The notes under the pieces: generated by a model
What the model saw: the letters and a program-made list of their open reading frames with translations, nothing else
Database searches by the model: none
Told to the model about the DNA's origin: nothing
Position numbers and translations under genes: made by a program
In this document: piece by piece, positions 26,067-34,128 of the stretch
Layout of the letters: every line of letters starts with the position of its first letter
Numbering within the stretch: the first letter of the stretch is position 1
Source of the DNA: Corynebacterium pseudopelargi
GTDB lineage: Bacteria; Actinomycetota; Actinomycetes; Mycobacteriales; Mycobacteriaceae
Assembly (NCBI RefSeq): GCF_003814005.1
Contig: NZ_CP033898.1
Location: 2,232,001-2,296,000 of the forward strand
DNA: 64,000 nt
Reading direction: 5' to 3'

Positions 26067-27085
26067 GATACGCACGCCAAGAAACACTCATCGGCCCTAA
26101 GCTGCAAGAAAAGCTTTTCGACGCCCACGTCACCTGCATCGGCGCCGGCGGATTAGGATCCCCCGCCCTGCAATACCTCGCGGCCGCCGGTATCGGGCGC
26201 ATCACCATCATCGACGACGACCACGTCGACGAATCCAACCTGCACCGCCAAGTTCTCCACAACACCGCCGACGTGGGCAGACCCAAAGTGGAATCAGCCC
26301 GCGACGCACTCTTAGCCTTAAACCCCAACGTGCACATCGAAGCCGTGCACCAGCGACTGCGCTGGCCAGAAGCCATGGACTTAATCCAAGGCCAGGTAGT
26401 GCTCGACGGCTCCGATAACTTCGACACCCGTCACATCGTCTCTACCGCCTGCGCCCGCAAAGGCATCCCCCACATCTGGGCCGCAATCTTGGGCTTCGAC
26501 GCCCAAATGTCCGTGTTCTGGGCAGGTCACGGCCCACTTTACGAAGACCTCTTCCCCCAACCTCCCCAACCAGGCCAAGTGCCAAGCTGCGCCCAAGCCG
26601 GCGTCCTCGGCCCCCTCGTCGGCGTCATGGGATCCGCCATGGCCATGGAAGCCATCAAACTCATCACCGGACTCGGCACCCCACTATTAGGCACCCTCGC
26701 CTACTACTCATCCCTAGAACAAACCTGGGACCACATACCTTTGCGCAGCTCAAACACCACCCTCAACCGCGTGCTGAGCGAGCCACCAGCCACCCAAGCA
26801 CACGCCCCCACCATCACCGTCGCCTCCTTTACTGACACCTCCTTCACTGGCCCCGCCACGCCACTCATCGACGTGCGCGAACCCCACGAATACGCCCTCA
26901 CCCACATCCCCGGCGCCCAAAACGTACCCCTATCCGCCATTAAGGCCGGCGCCCTCGTCCCCAACAACGCAGTGCTCTACTGCCAGGCCGGCATACGCTC
27001 CGAGCAGGCATACTTCCTGCTCAGCGAGCGCGGAGTCACGGGACTGCGCAGCCTGCGCGGCGGCATCGACGCCTGGGAGGGCTAA
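26063..27085 (+). CDS. moeB: MoeB-type adenylyltransferase with C-terminal rhodanese domain
   Basis: Activates the C-terminus of MoaD with ATP and, through the rhodanese domain, can load sulfur. Residues about 20-240 are a ThiF/MoeB fold (GAGGLGSPALQYL, DDDHVDESNLHRQ with the catalytic Arg, SCAQAGVLGP). Residues about 255-340 are rhodanese (DVREPHEY, active Cys in LYCQAGIRSEQA). The CxxC zinc pairs of classical MoeB are not seen. The start is GTG 26063, overlapping the stop of the previous gene. An exact copy of the 13-bp word encodes KLFDA. Confidence 0.88.
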   Translation: MRYARQETLIGPKLQEKLFDAHVTCIGAGGLGSPALQYLAAAGIGRITIIDDDHVDESNLHRQVLHNTADVGRPKVESARDALLALNPNVHIEAVHQRLRWPEAMDLIQGQVVLDGSDNFDTRHIVSTACARKGIPHIWAAILGFDAQMSVFWAGHGPLYEDLFPQPPQPGQVPSCAQAGVLGPLVGVMGSAMAMEAIKLITGLGTPLLGTLAYYSSLEQTWDHIPLRSSNTTLNRVLSEPPATQAHAPTITVASFTDTSFTGPATPLIDVREPHEYALTHIPGAQNVPLSAIKAGALVPNNAVLYCQAGIRSEQAYFLLSERGVTGLRSLRGGIDAWEG

Positions 27086-27088
27086 AAC

Positions 27089-27112
27089 GGGCTGGGGTTG
27101 TTGGGGTTAGGG
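27089..27112 (+). other. G-quadruplex-type motif, left of array C
   Basis: GGG-CT-GGGG-TTGTT-GGGG-TTA-GGG on the + strand, directly after the moeB stop. It runs into five imperfect GGCTGT hexamers (27111-27141), then the first unit at 27146. Confidence 0.6.
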
Positions 27113-27145
27113 CTGTGGCTGTGGCTGCGGCTGTGGCTGTGAAGC

Positions 27146-28262
27146 GTGCACTTTCCCATTACAAACGAGGTGGAATTCGGGTTTTCGAGACTGATTGACA
27201 CTGGAAAGTGCACATCGAGGTGCTCCTAGGCAGGTGGCTCAGCCCGAAGCGTTCACTTTCCCATGACAAACGGGGTGGAATTCAGATTTTCGTGGCCGAA
27301 TGACACGGGAAAGTGCACACACCAACGGCCTAAGCCAGGTAATCGGACCCCAAGCGTGCACTATCCCATGACAAACGGCGTTGAATTCGGGTTTTCGAGG
27401 CTGATTGACACTGGAAACTGCACACCCGACTGACCTAGGCCAGGTAATCGAACCTCAACCGTGCACTTTCCCATGACAAACGGCGTTGAATTCAGGTTTT
27501 CGAGGCCGATTGACACTGGAAAATGCACATCGAGGTGCTCCTAGGCAGGTGACTAAGCCCGAAGCGTGCACTTTCCCATGACAAACGGAGTTGAATTCGG
27601 GGTTTCGAGGCTGATTGACACTGGAAACTGCACACCCTAACGACCTAAGCCGGGTTATTCGACCCAACCGTGCACTTTCCCATGACAAACGCAGCCCAAA
27701 CCTGGAATCAGAACCCAACTGACACTGGAAAGTGCACACGTCGCGGGATCTACAGCCTCTTCTGCACCCAACCGTGCATTTTCCCATGGCAAACGGAGTG
27801 GAATTCGGGTTTTCGAGGCTGATTGACACTGGAAACTGCACACCCTAACGACCTAAGCCGGGTTATTCGACCCAACCGTGCACTTTCCCATGACAAACGC
27901 AGCCCAAACCTGGAATCAGAACCCAACTGACACTGGAAAGTGCACACGTCGCGGGATCTACAGCCTCTTCTGCACCCAACCGTGCATTTTCCCATGGCAA
28001 ACGGAGTGGAATTCGGGTTTTCGAGGCTGATTGACACTGGAAAATGCACATCGAGATGGCCCTAGGCAGGCGGCAAAGATCCAAGCGTGCACTTTCCCAT
28101 GACAAACGAGGTGAAATTCAGGTTTTCGACGCGGAATGACACGGGAAAATGCACACCCGACTGGCCTAAGCCAGGCACCCAGTCCCCTACCCGTGCACTT
28201 TCCCATGACAAATGGGATCAAATTCAGGTTTTCGGCGTGGAATGACACTGGAAAATGCACAC
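27146..28262. repeat. Array C: eleven 70-bp imperfect inverted repeats
   Basis: Units start at 27146, 27251, 27356, 27461, 27566, 27670, 27774, 27878, 27982, 28086 and 28193; each is exactly 70 bases. Steps are 105 (four), 104 (five) and 107 (the last). Typical left end GTGCACTTTCCCATGACAAA, right end TGACACTGGAAAGTGCACA. Units 27670 and 27774 with spacers are a near-exact 208-bp duplicate of units 27878 and 27982. The array fills the gap between convergent moeB and the acidic small protein gene. Confidence 0.92.
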
Positions 28263-28361
28263 GCGGGGTCATTCAGGGCGCGAAGAGTAGTGAGCACTCG
28301 CCAGGCTCCTCAACTTGAACAGGTTGGGGTGCCTAGAAGTTCGAGACTCAAGACGCGCGAA

Positions 28362-28396
28362 AGCCCCGCCGTGGAGGGCAGTCCTAAGGCGGGGCT
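28362..28396 (-). terminator. Terminator of the acidic small protein gene
   Basis: AGCCCCGCC pairs with GGCGGGGCT across a 17-base loop, 19 bases beyond the stop on the minus strand. There is no long T run. Confidence 0.65.
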
Positions 28397-28415
28397 GAGC
28401 GTTGAGATGCTGTTC

Positions 28416-28715
28416 TTATTCAGTGGGTTCAGCGGCGGCTTCTTCGCCCGGAGCTTCGGCAGCATCTTCGCTAACCTCTGGGGAAGCCTCTTCGGAAGCT
28501 TCCGCGGCAACCTCATCGGAGGCTTCTTCAGCAGGTGCCTCGGCAACCTCTTCGGTTGCTTCCTCAGTTACCTCAGGGGTGGCTTCTTCGGTGGCGGGCT
28601 GCTTCTCGGAGGAAATTGGGGTGGGCTCCTTGTCGGCAGAGCTCGACTGCGCGATCGGAACGATGAGGCCAGCGATGGCGGTGATGGCGGAGATGATGAG
28701 GGTGAAGGTGGACAT
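28416..28715 (-). CDS. Small membrane-anchored acidic protein, unknown function
   Basis: Not recognised. 99 residues: one N-terminal hydrophobic segment (residues 4-22, TLIISAITAIAGLIVPIA) followed by a low-complexity tail rich in Glu, Ala, Pro and Thr. It could be a secreted or membrane-tethered disordered protein. Third-position GC and a clean ATG support coding, though low-complexity reading frames can be misleading. Its 3' end faces array C and tRNA-Ser(TGA) lies upstream on the same strand. Confidence 0.6.
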   Translation of the reverse strand: MSTFTLIISAITAIAGLIVPIAQSSSADKEPTPISSEKQPATEEATPEVTEEATEEVAEAPAEEASDEVAAEASEEASPEVSEDAAEAPGEEAAAEPTE

Positions 28716-28982
28716 GTAATGCCTTCCATTGAGGGAATCTACGATCGTTCATCGCTTTCAAAGTGTTACATCTTCGAAACCGACTGGTTGAACATTACAC
28801 TTAGCCACATTTTGTTGGCAACCGTTAGCGTTAAAAAACTTCAAAAGGCTGCTCAATCAGCGAGGCCTGGCGTTGCTCATGTCGCCCCTCCCGAGTAAAA
28901 CACGGCCTAAAACGAGTGCTACACCCACGAAAAACCCCCACCAACCAGGCAAAACACCAGGTCAGCGGGGGCGCTCAAATTG

Positions 28983-29067
28983 CGGAGGCACAGGGATTTG
29001 AACCCTGGGTTGGTTTCCCAACGCTGGTTTTCAAGACCAGTGCATTCGGCCGCTCTGCCATACCTCC
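28983..29067 (-). tRNA. tRNA-Ser(TGA)
   Basis: Class II tRNA with acceptor GGAGGTA/TGCCTCC, anticodon loop CTTGAAA (anticodon TGA) and a long variable arm. CCA is not encoded. The 267 bases between 28716 and 28982 hold no visible gene; an AT-rich part (28740-28850) may carry the promoter of the acidic protein gene. Confidence 0.93.
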
Positions 29068-29162
29068 AGCTCGTCCTGCTCAGGGGCGCCAAAGGCGTTT
29101 GCTGGGCTGGAACAGGCTCAAAGTCTACCCCAAAACTGAGTTTTCTTTTAACGTGGGAGGGT

Positions 29163-30110
29163 ATGAAGGCAATTCAGGTACAAGACGATCAACAATTGGT
29201 GCTCGCTGATGTCGAGCGCCCGGAGCTCAAGCCGGGCGAGGTGCTGGTGAAGGTGAAGGCTGTGGGTGTGAACCGCGCTGATCTTCTTCAAGCAGCCGGC
29301 CATTATCCGCCGCCGCCTGGCACTTCTGAGGTGCTGGGCCTGGAGTGCGCGGGCGTCATTGAGGATGCTGGCGATACTGATCGCGAGCAGGGTGAGAAGG
29401 TTGCTTGCTTGCTCGCTGGTGGGGCTTATGCCGAGTATGTGGCTGTTCCTGAAGGTCAGCTCATGCCAATCCCCGAGGGCTATTCCTTTGAAGAGGCCGC
29501 CTCTGTGGTGGAGGTCGCCTGCACTGTGTGGTCAAATCTTGGGATGCTCGCGGGCTTAGAGCCTGGTCAAACGCTGCTGATTCATGGTGGCGCTGGCGGC
29601 ATTGGCACCTTCGCTATTCAGTTGGCTAAGCACCTTGGCCTCACAGTGGCTGTGACTGCTGGTTCCAAGGAGAAGTTGGAGGCGTGCAAGGATCTGGGCG
29701 CGGATATCCTCATCAATTACAAGGAGGAGGATTTTGCTGAGGTGTTGAAGAACAAGTGCGATCGCATCCTCGACATCATCGGTGCGAAGTACTTGGATCA
29801 GAATGTGAAGGCCTTGGCTAAGGATGGCCACATGGTCATCATTGGCATGCAAGGTGGCGTGAAGGGCGAGTTGAATATTGGCCGCCTGCTTTCTAAGCGC
29901 GGCACCATCTCGGCCACTGCGCTGCGTGCTCGTGATTTGGATGATAAGGCCAATATTGTGCGCAGCACGACTGAGCACATTTGGCCTTTGTTGGCCAAGG
30001 GTGTGATTCGCCACCACATCCATCAAACGCTGCCGCTTGAGCAAGCTCAGCGCGCGCACCAGATGCTTCAGGATGGAGAAGTCACCGGCAAGCTGGTGCT
30101 CAGCGTTTAG
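29163..30110 (+). CDS. NADPH:quinone oxidoreductase, zinc-free MDR family
   Basis: A 315-residue medium-chain reductase of the quinone reductase branch: N-terminal GroES-like domain (GVNRADLLQAAGHYPPPPG), then a nucleotide-binding fold with HGGAGGIGTFAIQLA. No zinc-binding cysteines. The ATG follows GGGAGGGT. It matches the position of Rv3777 next to the galactan genes of mycobacteria. Its stop overlaps the next, convergent, gene by 4 bases. Confidence 0.85.
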   Translation: MKAIQVQDDQQLVLADVERPELKPGEVLVKVKAVGVNRADLLQAAGHYPPPPGTSEVLGLECAGVIEDAGDTDREQGEKVACLLAGGAYAEYVAVPEGQLMPIPEGYSFEEAASVVEVACTVWSNLGMLAGLEPGQTLLIHGGAGGIGTFAIQLAKHLGLTVAVTAGSKEKLEACKDLGADILINYKEEDFAEVLKNKCDRILDIIGAKYLDQNVKALAKDGHMVIIGMQGGVKGELNIGRLLSKRGTISATALRARDLDDKANIVRSTTEHIWPLLAKGVIRHHIHQTLPLEQAQRAHQMLQDGEVTGKLVLSV

Positions 30111-31309
30111 CCGAGGCTGGCGACAACGCGGGCGAGCTGGTCAATATCGGCCACGGTATTAAATGGGGCGAGCCCGCAGGTGATCGCACCTTCTGTGTCT
30201 CCTAGACCCATTGCTTCGAGCAGTGGGTCTGCTTCGCTGATGGCGGCAACCAGGCCGTTGGTAAGCAGCCGCTGCTGGATGGTGGCTGCCGGTACTCCCT
30301 CGATGGCGAAGGTGGCGGTGGGCAGCCGATCCACATCTGCGCCGGCGGCTACTTCGCCGGTCACGCCAAAGACGTGCACTTTGTGCATGGATTGCAGTGC
30401 TTCGATGAGGGCGGCGCTGAGTTGTTCGCCATGCTCGGCTAAGCCCTCGATGGACCTGGCAAGGCGGTTCCTGCGGGTGCCGCGGGCGGATTCGTCGAGG
30501 TCAGCTAAGTGGTCGATGGCCGAGGCCAGGGTCATGGCTAAGGCTGGGGAGGCGTCGTCGATGAAGGCGCTGCGGTCGATGCGGGGGAACATCGTGTAGT
30601 CGCGAAACGCCAGTGCTGCGATGCCCGGAACTCCGAGGGCGCGGCCGTCGATGGCGACGATATCGGCGCCGAGGTCGCTGTGGCGGGCGCTGCGGTAGGT
30701 GATGGTGGGCGTGGCGTCGATAAGCATCCAAGCACGCGAGGCGGCGCGAACGTACTGGGCAACGTGGTAGGTGGAATGCACGCTTCCCACCTGCGGCGAT
30801 GCGGTCTGCATCACGATGAGGCGCGTGGAGCCGTCGACAAGCCCACCAAATTGCCAGCTCGGCACCTCGCCGGTGCCCACATCGGGTTCGGCCCAGCGCA
30901 CGGGCGCATCGATGTTCATCATGCGGGAATCGGCGCGGGAGAGCACCACCGAGGCATCGCGGCGCAACAGCGGGCGCGCGGCGCGAGAAAAGCGCGAAAG
31001 CAACACCGGCAGGCTAGGGCCCAAAATCACCGCATCGGAAGAAGTATCCGTGAGATCGGCAACAGCCCGGCGCGCCGCTAAGAACATGTCGCGGCCAGAG
31101 GCTGCGGGGGCAACGGCCAGCTTGGCGTGCGAACCCACCTGCTCGGCTGGGGCATCCATGCGCGGCAAGGTCGGCGCGGAACGAAACGCCCGCGCTGCTG
31201 CGGCGGCCACGCGCTCGGGGATCTGAGGCTGAATGTGTGCGTCCAGGTAGGTCCAGCCGTCGCCCAGCGAGGTGTAGAGACCTCGAATCCGAGCTACATC
31301 AACTGCCAT
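30107..31309 (-). CDS. Aminotransferase class V / cysteine desulfurase-like protein lacking the PLP lysine
   Basis: A 400-residue fold-type I protein similar to the Rv3778c group. Expected landmarks are present in outline (SSDAVILGPSLPVLLS, MLIDATPT, VAIDGRALGVPGIAAL), but where SufS-like enzymes have a Lys after His, this protein reads G-R223. A desulfurase active-site Cys loop is not evident. It may be a non-catalytic or altered relative. It sits between the quinone reductase and wzm, the same order as in mycobacteria, and is divergent from wzm. Confidence 0.7.
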   Translation of the reverse strand: MAVDVARIRGLYTSLGDGWTYLDAHIQPQIPERVAAAAARAFRSAPTLPRMDAPAEQVGSHAKLAVAPAASGRDMFLAARRAVADLTDTSSDAVILGPSLPVLLSRFSRAARPLLRRDASVVLSRADSRMMNIDAPVRWAEPDVGTGEVPSWQFGGLVDGSTRLIVMQTASPQVGSVHSTYHVAQYVRAASRAWMLIDATPTITYRSARHSDLGADIVAIDGRALGVPGIAALAFRDYTMFPRIDRSAFIDDASPALAMTLASAIDHLADLDESARGTRRNRLARSIEGLAEHGEQLSAALIEALQSMHKVHVFGVTGEVAAGADVDRLPTATFAIEGVPAATIQQRLLTNGLVAAISEADPLLEAMGLGDTEGAITCGLAPFNTVADIDQLARVVASLG

Positions 31310-31411
31310 GCCTGTTGCTCCCTCACTTCTGCTTCAAACCTTCGACCTTTTGCCGTTACAGTATGCCTGTCGTATCCAATCCTTGCACTATCCGGGCTAT
31401 CGTAGGACGTT

Positions 31412-32308
31412 GTGCAGGACAACGCAGAGCATCGCAATATAGAGGCCACCATCGCCCGGATCACCAGTGCTGGTGACGGCGACCCGGAGCCCTCGCAGTC
31501 TCAAACGCTCGCCAGTGCCTGGAAGGATCTTACTTTCGGCTTCTCGCAGCACGAGCTTTGGCTGCAATTAGGCTGGCAGGACATCAAGCAACGCTATCGA
31601 CGCAGTGTGCTCGGCCCGCTTTGGATCACCATCGCCACCGGCGTGATGGCCTTGGCGCTGGGTCTTTTGTACTCGGTATTGTTCAAGATTCCCGTGGCCG
31701 AGTTCCTCCCCCACGTCACTGTGGGCTTAATCATGTGGGGCTTTATCGCCGGCTGCATCAAAGAGGGCTCGGAGGTCTTCATCGCCAACGAGGGCTTAAT
31801 CAAACAGCTCCCCTCAGCACTTTCGGTGCACGTGTATCGCCTGGTGTGGAAGCAAACACTCTTCCTCGCGCACAACATGGTCATTTGGGCCATCTTGATG
31901 CTCATTTTCCCCCGCCCTTTGGGTTGGGATCTGGCGCTGGCGGTGCCTGGTTTGGCGCTGTTGATTATCAATGGCGTGTGGGTGTCGATGTTCTTTGGCA
32001 TCGTGGCTACGCGCTACCGCGATTTCTCCCCGCTGCTTGAGGCCCTCACCCAGCTTCTGTTCTACGTCACCCCCATCGTGTGGACCACCGAGACGCTCTA
32101 TGCCCAGGGCGGCGCGGTGTCTGAACGTGCGGCCATTGCCAAGCTGAATCCGCTGTATCACTACATGGAGATTGTGCGCGATCCGCTCATTGGTAAGCCG
32201 ATTGAGGCGGAGAACTGGATCGTGGTGGGCGTTTGCACCGTGGTGGGCCTGTTCTTGGCGCTGCTAGCCATGAAGCGTTGGCGTTTCCGCGTGAGTTATT
32301 GGGTTTAA
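31412..32308 (+). CDS. wzm: Galactan/polysaccharide ABC exporter permease
   Basis: A 298-residue ABC-2 type permease with six hydrophobic segments and the Wzm-like signature WQDIKQRYRRSVLGPLW before the first helix. With Wzt it should flip the lipid-linked galactan precursor of arabinogalactan across the membrane (Rv3783 equivalent). Start GTG 31412 with AGGA upstream. wzt follows after 27 bases. Confidence 0.87.
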   Translation: MQDNAEHRNIEATIARITSAGDGDPEPSQSQTLASAWKDLTFGFSQHELWLQLGWQDIKQRYRRSVLGPLWITIATGVMALALGLLYSVLFKIPVAEFLPHVTVGLIMWGFIAGCIKEGSEVFIANEGLIKQLPSALSVHVYRLVWKQTLFLAHNMVIWAILMLIFPRPLGWDLALAVPGLALLIINGVWVSMFFGIVATRYRDFSPLLEALTQLLFYVTPIVWTTETLYAQGGAVSERAAIAKLNPLYHYMEIVRDPLIGKPIEAENWIVVGVCTVVGLFLALLAMKRWRFRVSYWV

Positions 32309-32335
32309 ACGATCAGGCAAGGTTAGGAGCACACC

Positions 32336-33142
32336 ATGGTTTCAATTGATACTTATGACGCCTGCGTCGATTTCCCAATTTTCGACGCCAAATCTCGTTC
32401 CATGAAAAAGGCCTTCCTCGGTGCCGCTGGCGGTGCCATCGGGCGCAACCAAGACAACACCGTGGTGGTTGAGGCCTTAAAGAACGTCAATCTTCACCTC
32501 CGCGAAGGCGACCGCATCGGCCTCGTTGGCCACAATGGCGCGGGCAAGTCCACCCTCTTGCGTCTGCTTTCTGGCATTTATGAGCCCACCCGCGGCTCCG
32601 CGCATATTCGTGGCCGCGTGGCCCCCGTCTTTGACCTGGGTGTGGGCATGGACCCGGAGATCTCCGGTTACGAAAATATCGTCATCCGTGGCCTGTTCCT
32701 TGGCCAGACCCGCAAGCAGATGAAGCAGAAGATGGACGAGATCGCCGAATTTACCGAGCTCGGCGAATACCTCTCCATGCCGCTTCGCACCTACTCCACC
32801 GGTATGCGCATCCGCCTGGCTTTGGGCGTGGTTACCTCCATCGAGCCTGAGATCTTGCTTCTCGACGAAGGCATCGGCGCCGTCGATGCTGCCTTCATGG
32901 CCAAGGCACGTACTCGTTTGCAGGAGCTGGTGAAACGCTCAGGCATCTTGGTTTTTGCCTCTCACTCCAATGATTTCCTGGTGCAGCTTTGCGATACTGC
33001 CCTCTGGGTAGACCACGGGGAAATCCGCCAAGCCGGTGCCGTGGATCAGATCGTCGAGGCCTATGAAGGCCCCAAAGCCGGTGAGCATGTGCGCCGTTTG
33101 CAGCAGCGCATCGCCCAGGAACAAGCAGAGCGGGGAGCCTAA
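32336..33142 (+). CDS. wzt: Galactan/polysaccharide ABC exporter ATPase
   Basis: 268-residue ATPase partner of Wzm: Walker A GHNGAGKST, signature YSTGM, Walker B ILLLDEG and switch His in FASHS. No C-terminal carbohydrate-binding domain, so export does not depend on end-capping recognition of the kind seen in some O-antigen systems. Equivalent to Rv3781. glfT1 follows after 3 bases. Confidence 0.88.
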   Translation: MVSIDTYDACVDFPIFDAKSRSMKKAFLGAAGGAIGRNQDNTVVVEALKNVNLHLREGDRIGLVGHNGAGKSTLLRLLSGIYEPTRGSAHIRGRVAPVFDLGVGMDPEISGYENIVIRGLFLGQTRKQMKQKMDEIAEFTELGEYLSMPLRTYSTGMRIRLALGVVTSIEPEILLLDEGIGAVDAAFMAKARTRLQELVKRSGILVFASHSNDFLVQLCDTALWVDHGEIRQAGAVDQIVEAYEGPKAGEHVRRLQQRIAQEQAERGA

Positions 33143-33145
33143 ACC

Positions 33146-34063
33146 ATGCCACTGAAGCCAAGTGATGCCATCGCCGCCGTGATCGTCACCCACAACCGTC
33201 CGGAGCTTCTGGCTCATTCCTTAGAGGTGGTGGCACAGCAATCCCACCCGGTGGATTGGGTGATCGTGGTAGACAACGACGACGACCCCAAAGTGCAGGA
33301 CTTGCTCAAGCAGCACGCGGGCGATCGCGGGGTGTATTTGGCCTCCAAGCACAACCTCGGCGGCGGCGGCGGTTTTGCCTATGGCTTCTTGCACGCCCTC
33401 GCCCTTGGTGCCGATGCGGTGTGGTGCGCCGATGATGATGGCCGCCCCGAAGGCCGCGAGGTGTTAGCCACCCTGCTTGAGTGCGCCGCACGCCATGAGC
33501 TTGAGGCTGTCTCCCCTGTGGTGTGCAACCTTGAGCAGCCAGATCGCCTTGCCTTCCCCTTGCGCCGCGGTGTGCAGTGGCGCCGGCTGCGCTCTGAACT
33601 GATTGATCCAGCCCACCCCGAAGATGATCTGCTTGAAGGCATCGCCTCACTATTTAATGGCGCTGTGTTTTCCGCCCATGCCCTAGAGCGTGTGGGCGTG
33701 CCGGATTATCGGCTCTTTATTCGCGGCGATGAGGTGGAATACCACCGCCGCCTGCAGCGCTCCGGCCTGAAATTTGGCACCTGCTTAAGCACTGCCTATT
33801 TGCACCCCGATGGCTCCGATGAGTTCAAGCCGATCCTGGGTGGGCGCATGCACACCCAGTACCCGGATCAGCCCGGCAAGCGCTTTTTTACCTACCGCAA
33901 TCGCGGCTATCTGATGAATCAGCCGGGCATGCGGCGGCTGTTGCCGCAGGAGTATGCGCGCTTTGCCTGGTTCTTCCTTGTGCAGCGCCGCGATCCGAAG
34001 GGGTTTGGCGAGTGGCTGCGCCTGCACCAGCTTGGCCGCCGGGAGCGCTTCGAACGCCCCTAG
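33146..34063 (+). CDS. glfT1: Galactofuranosyltransferase initiating the galactan
   Basis: A GT2-fold enzyme of 305 residues expected to add the first galactofuranose units to the rhamnosyl-GlcNAc lipid. It has VIVTHNRPELL at the N-terminus, the metal-binding WCADDDGRP and a downstream FIRGDEVEYHRR. Position directly after wzm-wzt matches GlfT1 (Rv3782) rather than the polymerase GlfT2, which is larger. It is convergent with dnaB over a 65-base gap of CCAGCC-type repeats. Confidence 0.87.
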   Translation: MPLKPSDAIAAVIVTHNRPELLAHSLEVVAQQSHPVDWVIVVDNDDDPKVQDLLKQHAGDRGVYLASKHNLGGGGGFAYGFLHALALGADAVWCADDDGRPEGREVLATLLECAARHELEAVSPVVCNLEQPDRLAFPLRRGVQWRRLRSELIDPAHPEDDLLEGIASLFNGAVFSAHALERVGVPDYRLFIRGDEVEYHRRLQRSGLKFGTCLSTAYLHPDGSDEFKPILGGRMHTQYPDQPGKRFFTYRNRGYLMNQPGMRRLLPQEYARFAWFFLVQRRDPKGFGEWLRLHQLGRRERFERP

Positions 34064-34128
34064 CCAGACCAACCAGCCAGCCCGGCCCAGCCCGGCCGAG
34101 CCCAACCAACCAGCCAGCCCTCCCCCAG

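Noticed and set aside
14304..28262. CRISPR arrays (70-bp repeat with 34-35 bp spacers)
   Set aside because: Repeats are far longer than CRISPR repeats, the spacers are related to each other, and no cas gene is in the window.
28980..29162. Upstream extension of the quinone reductase
   Set aside because: It overlaps tRNA-Ser(TGA); the ATG at 29163 has GGGAGGG in front.
34064..34128. Regulatory repeat in the gap after glfT1 (AACCAGCCAGCC twice)
   Set aside because: Short low-complexity sequence between convergent genes; no hairpin with a T run and no unit of the 70-bp family.
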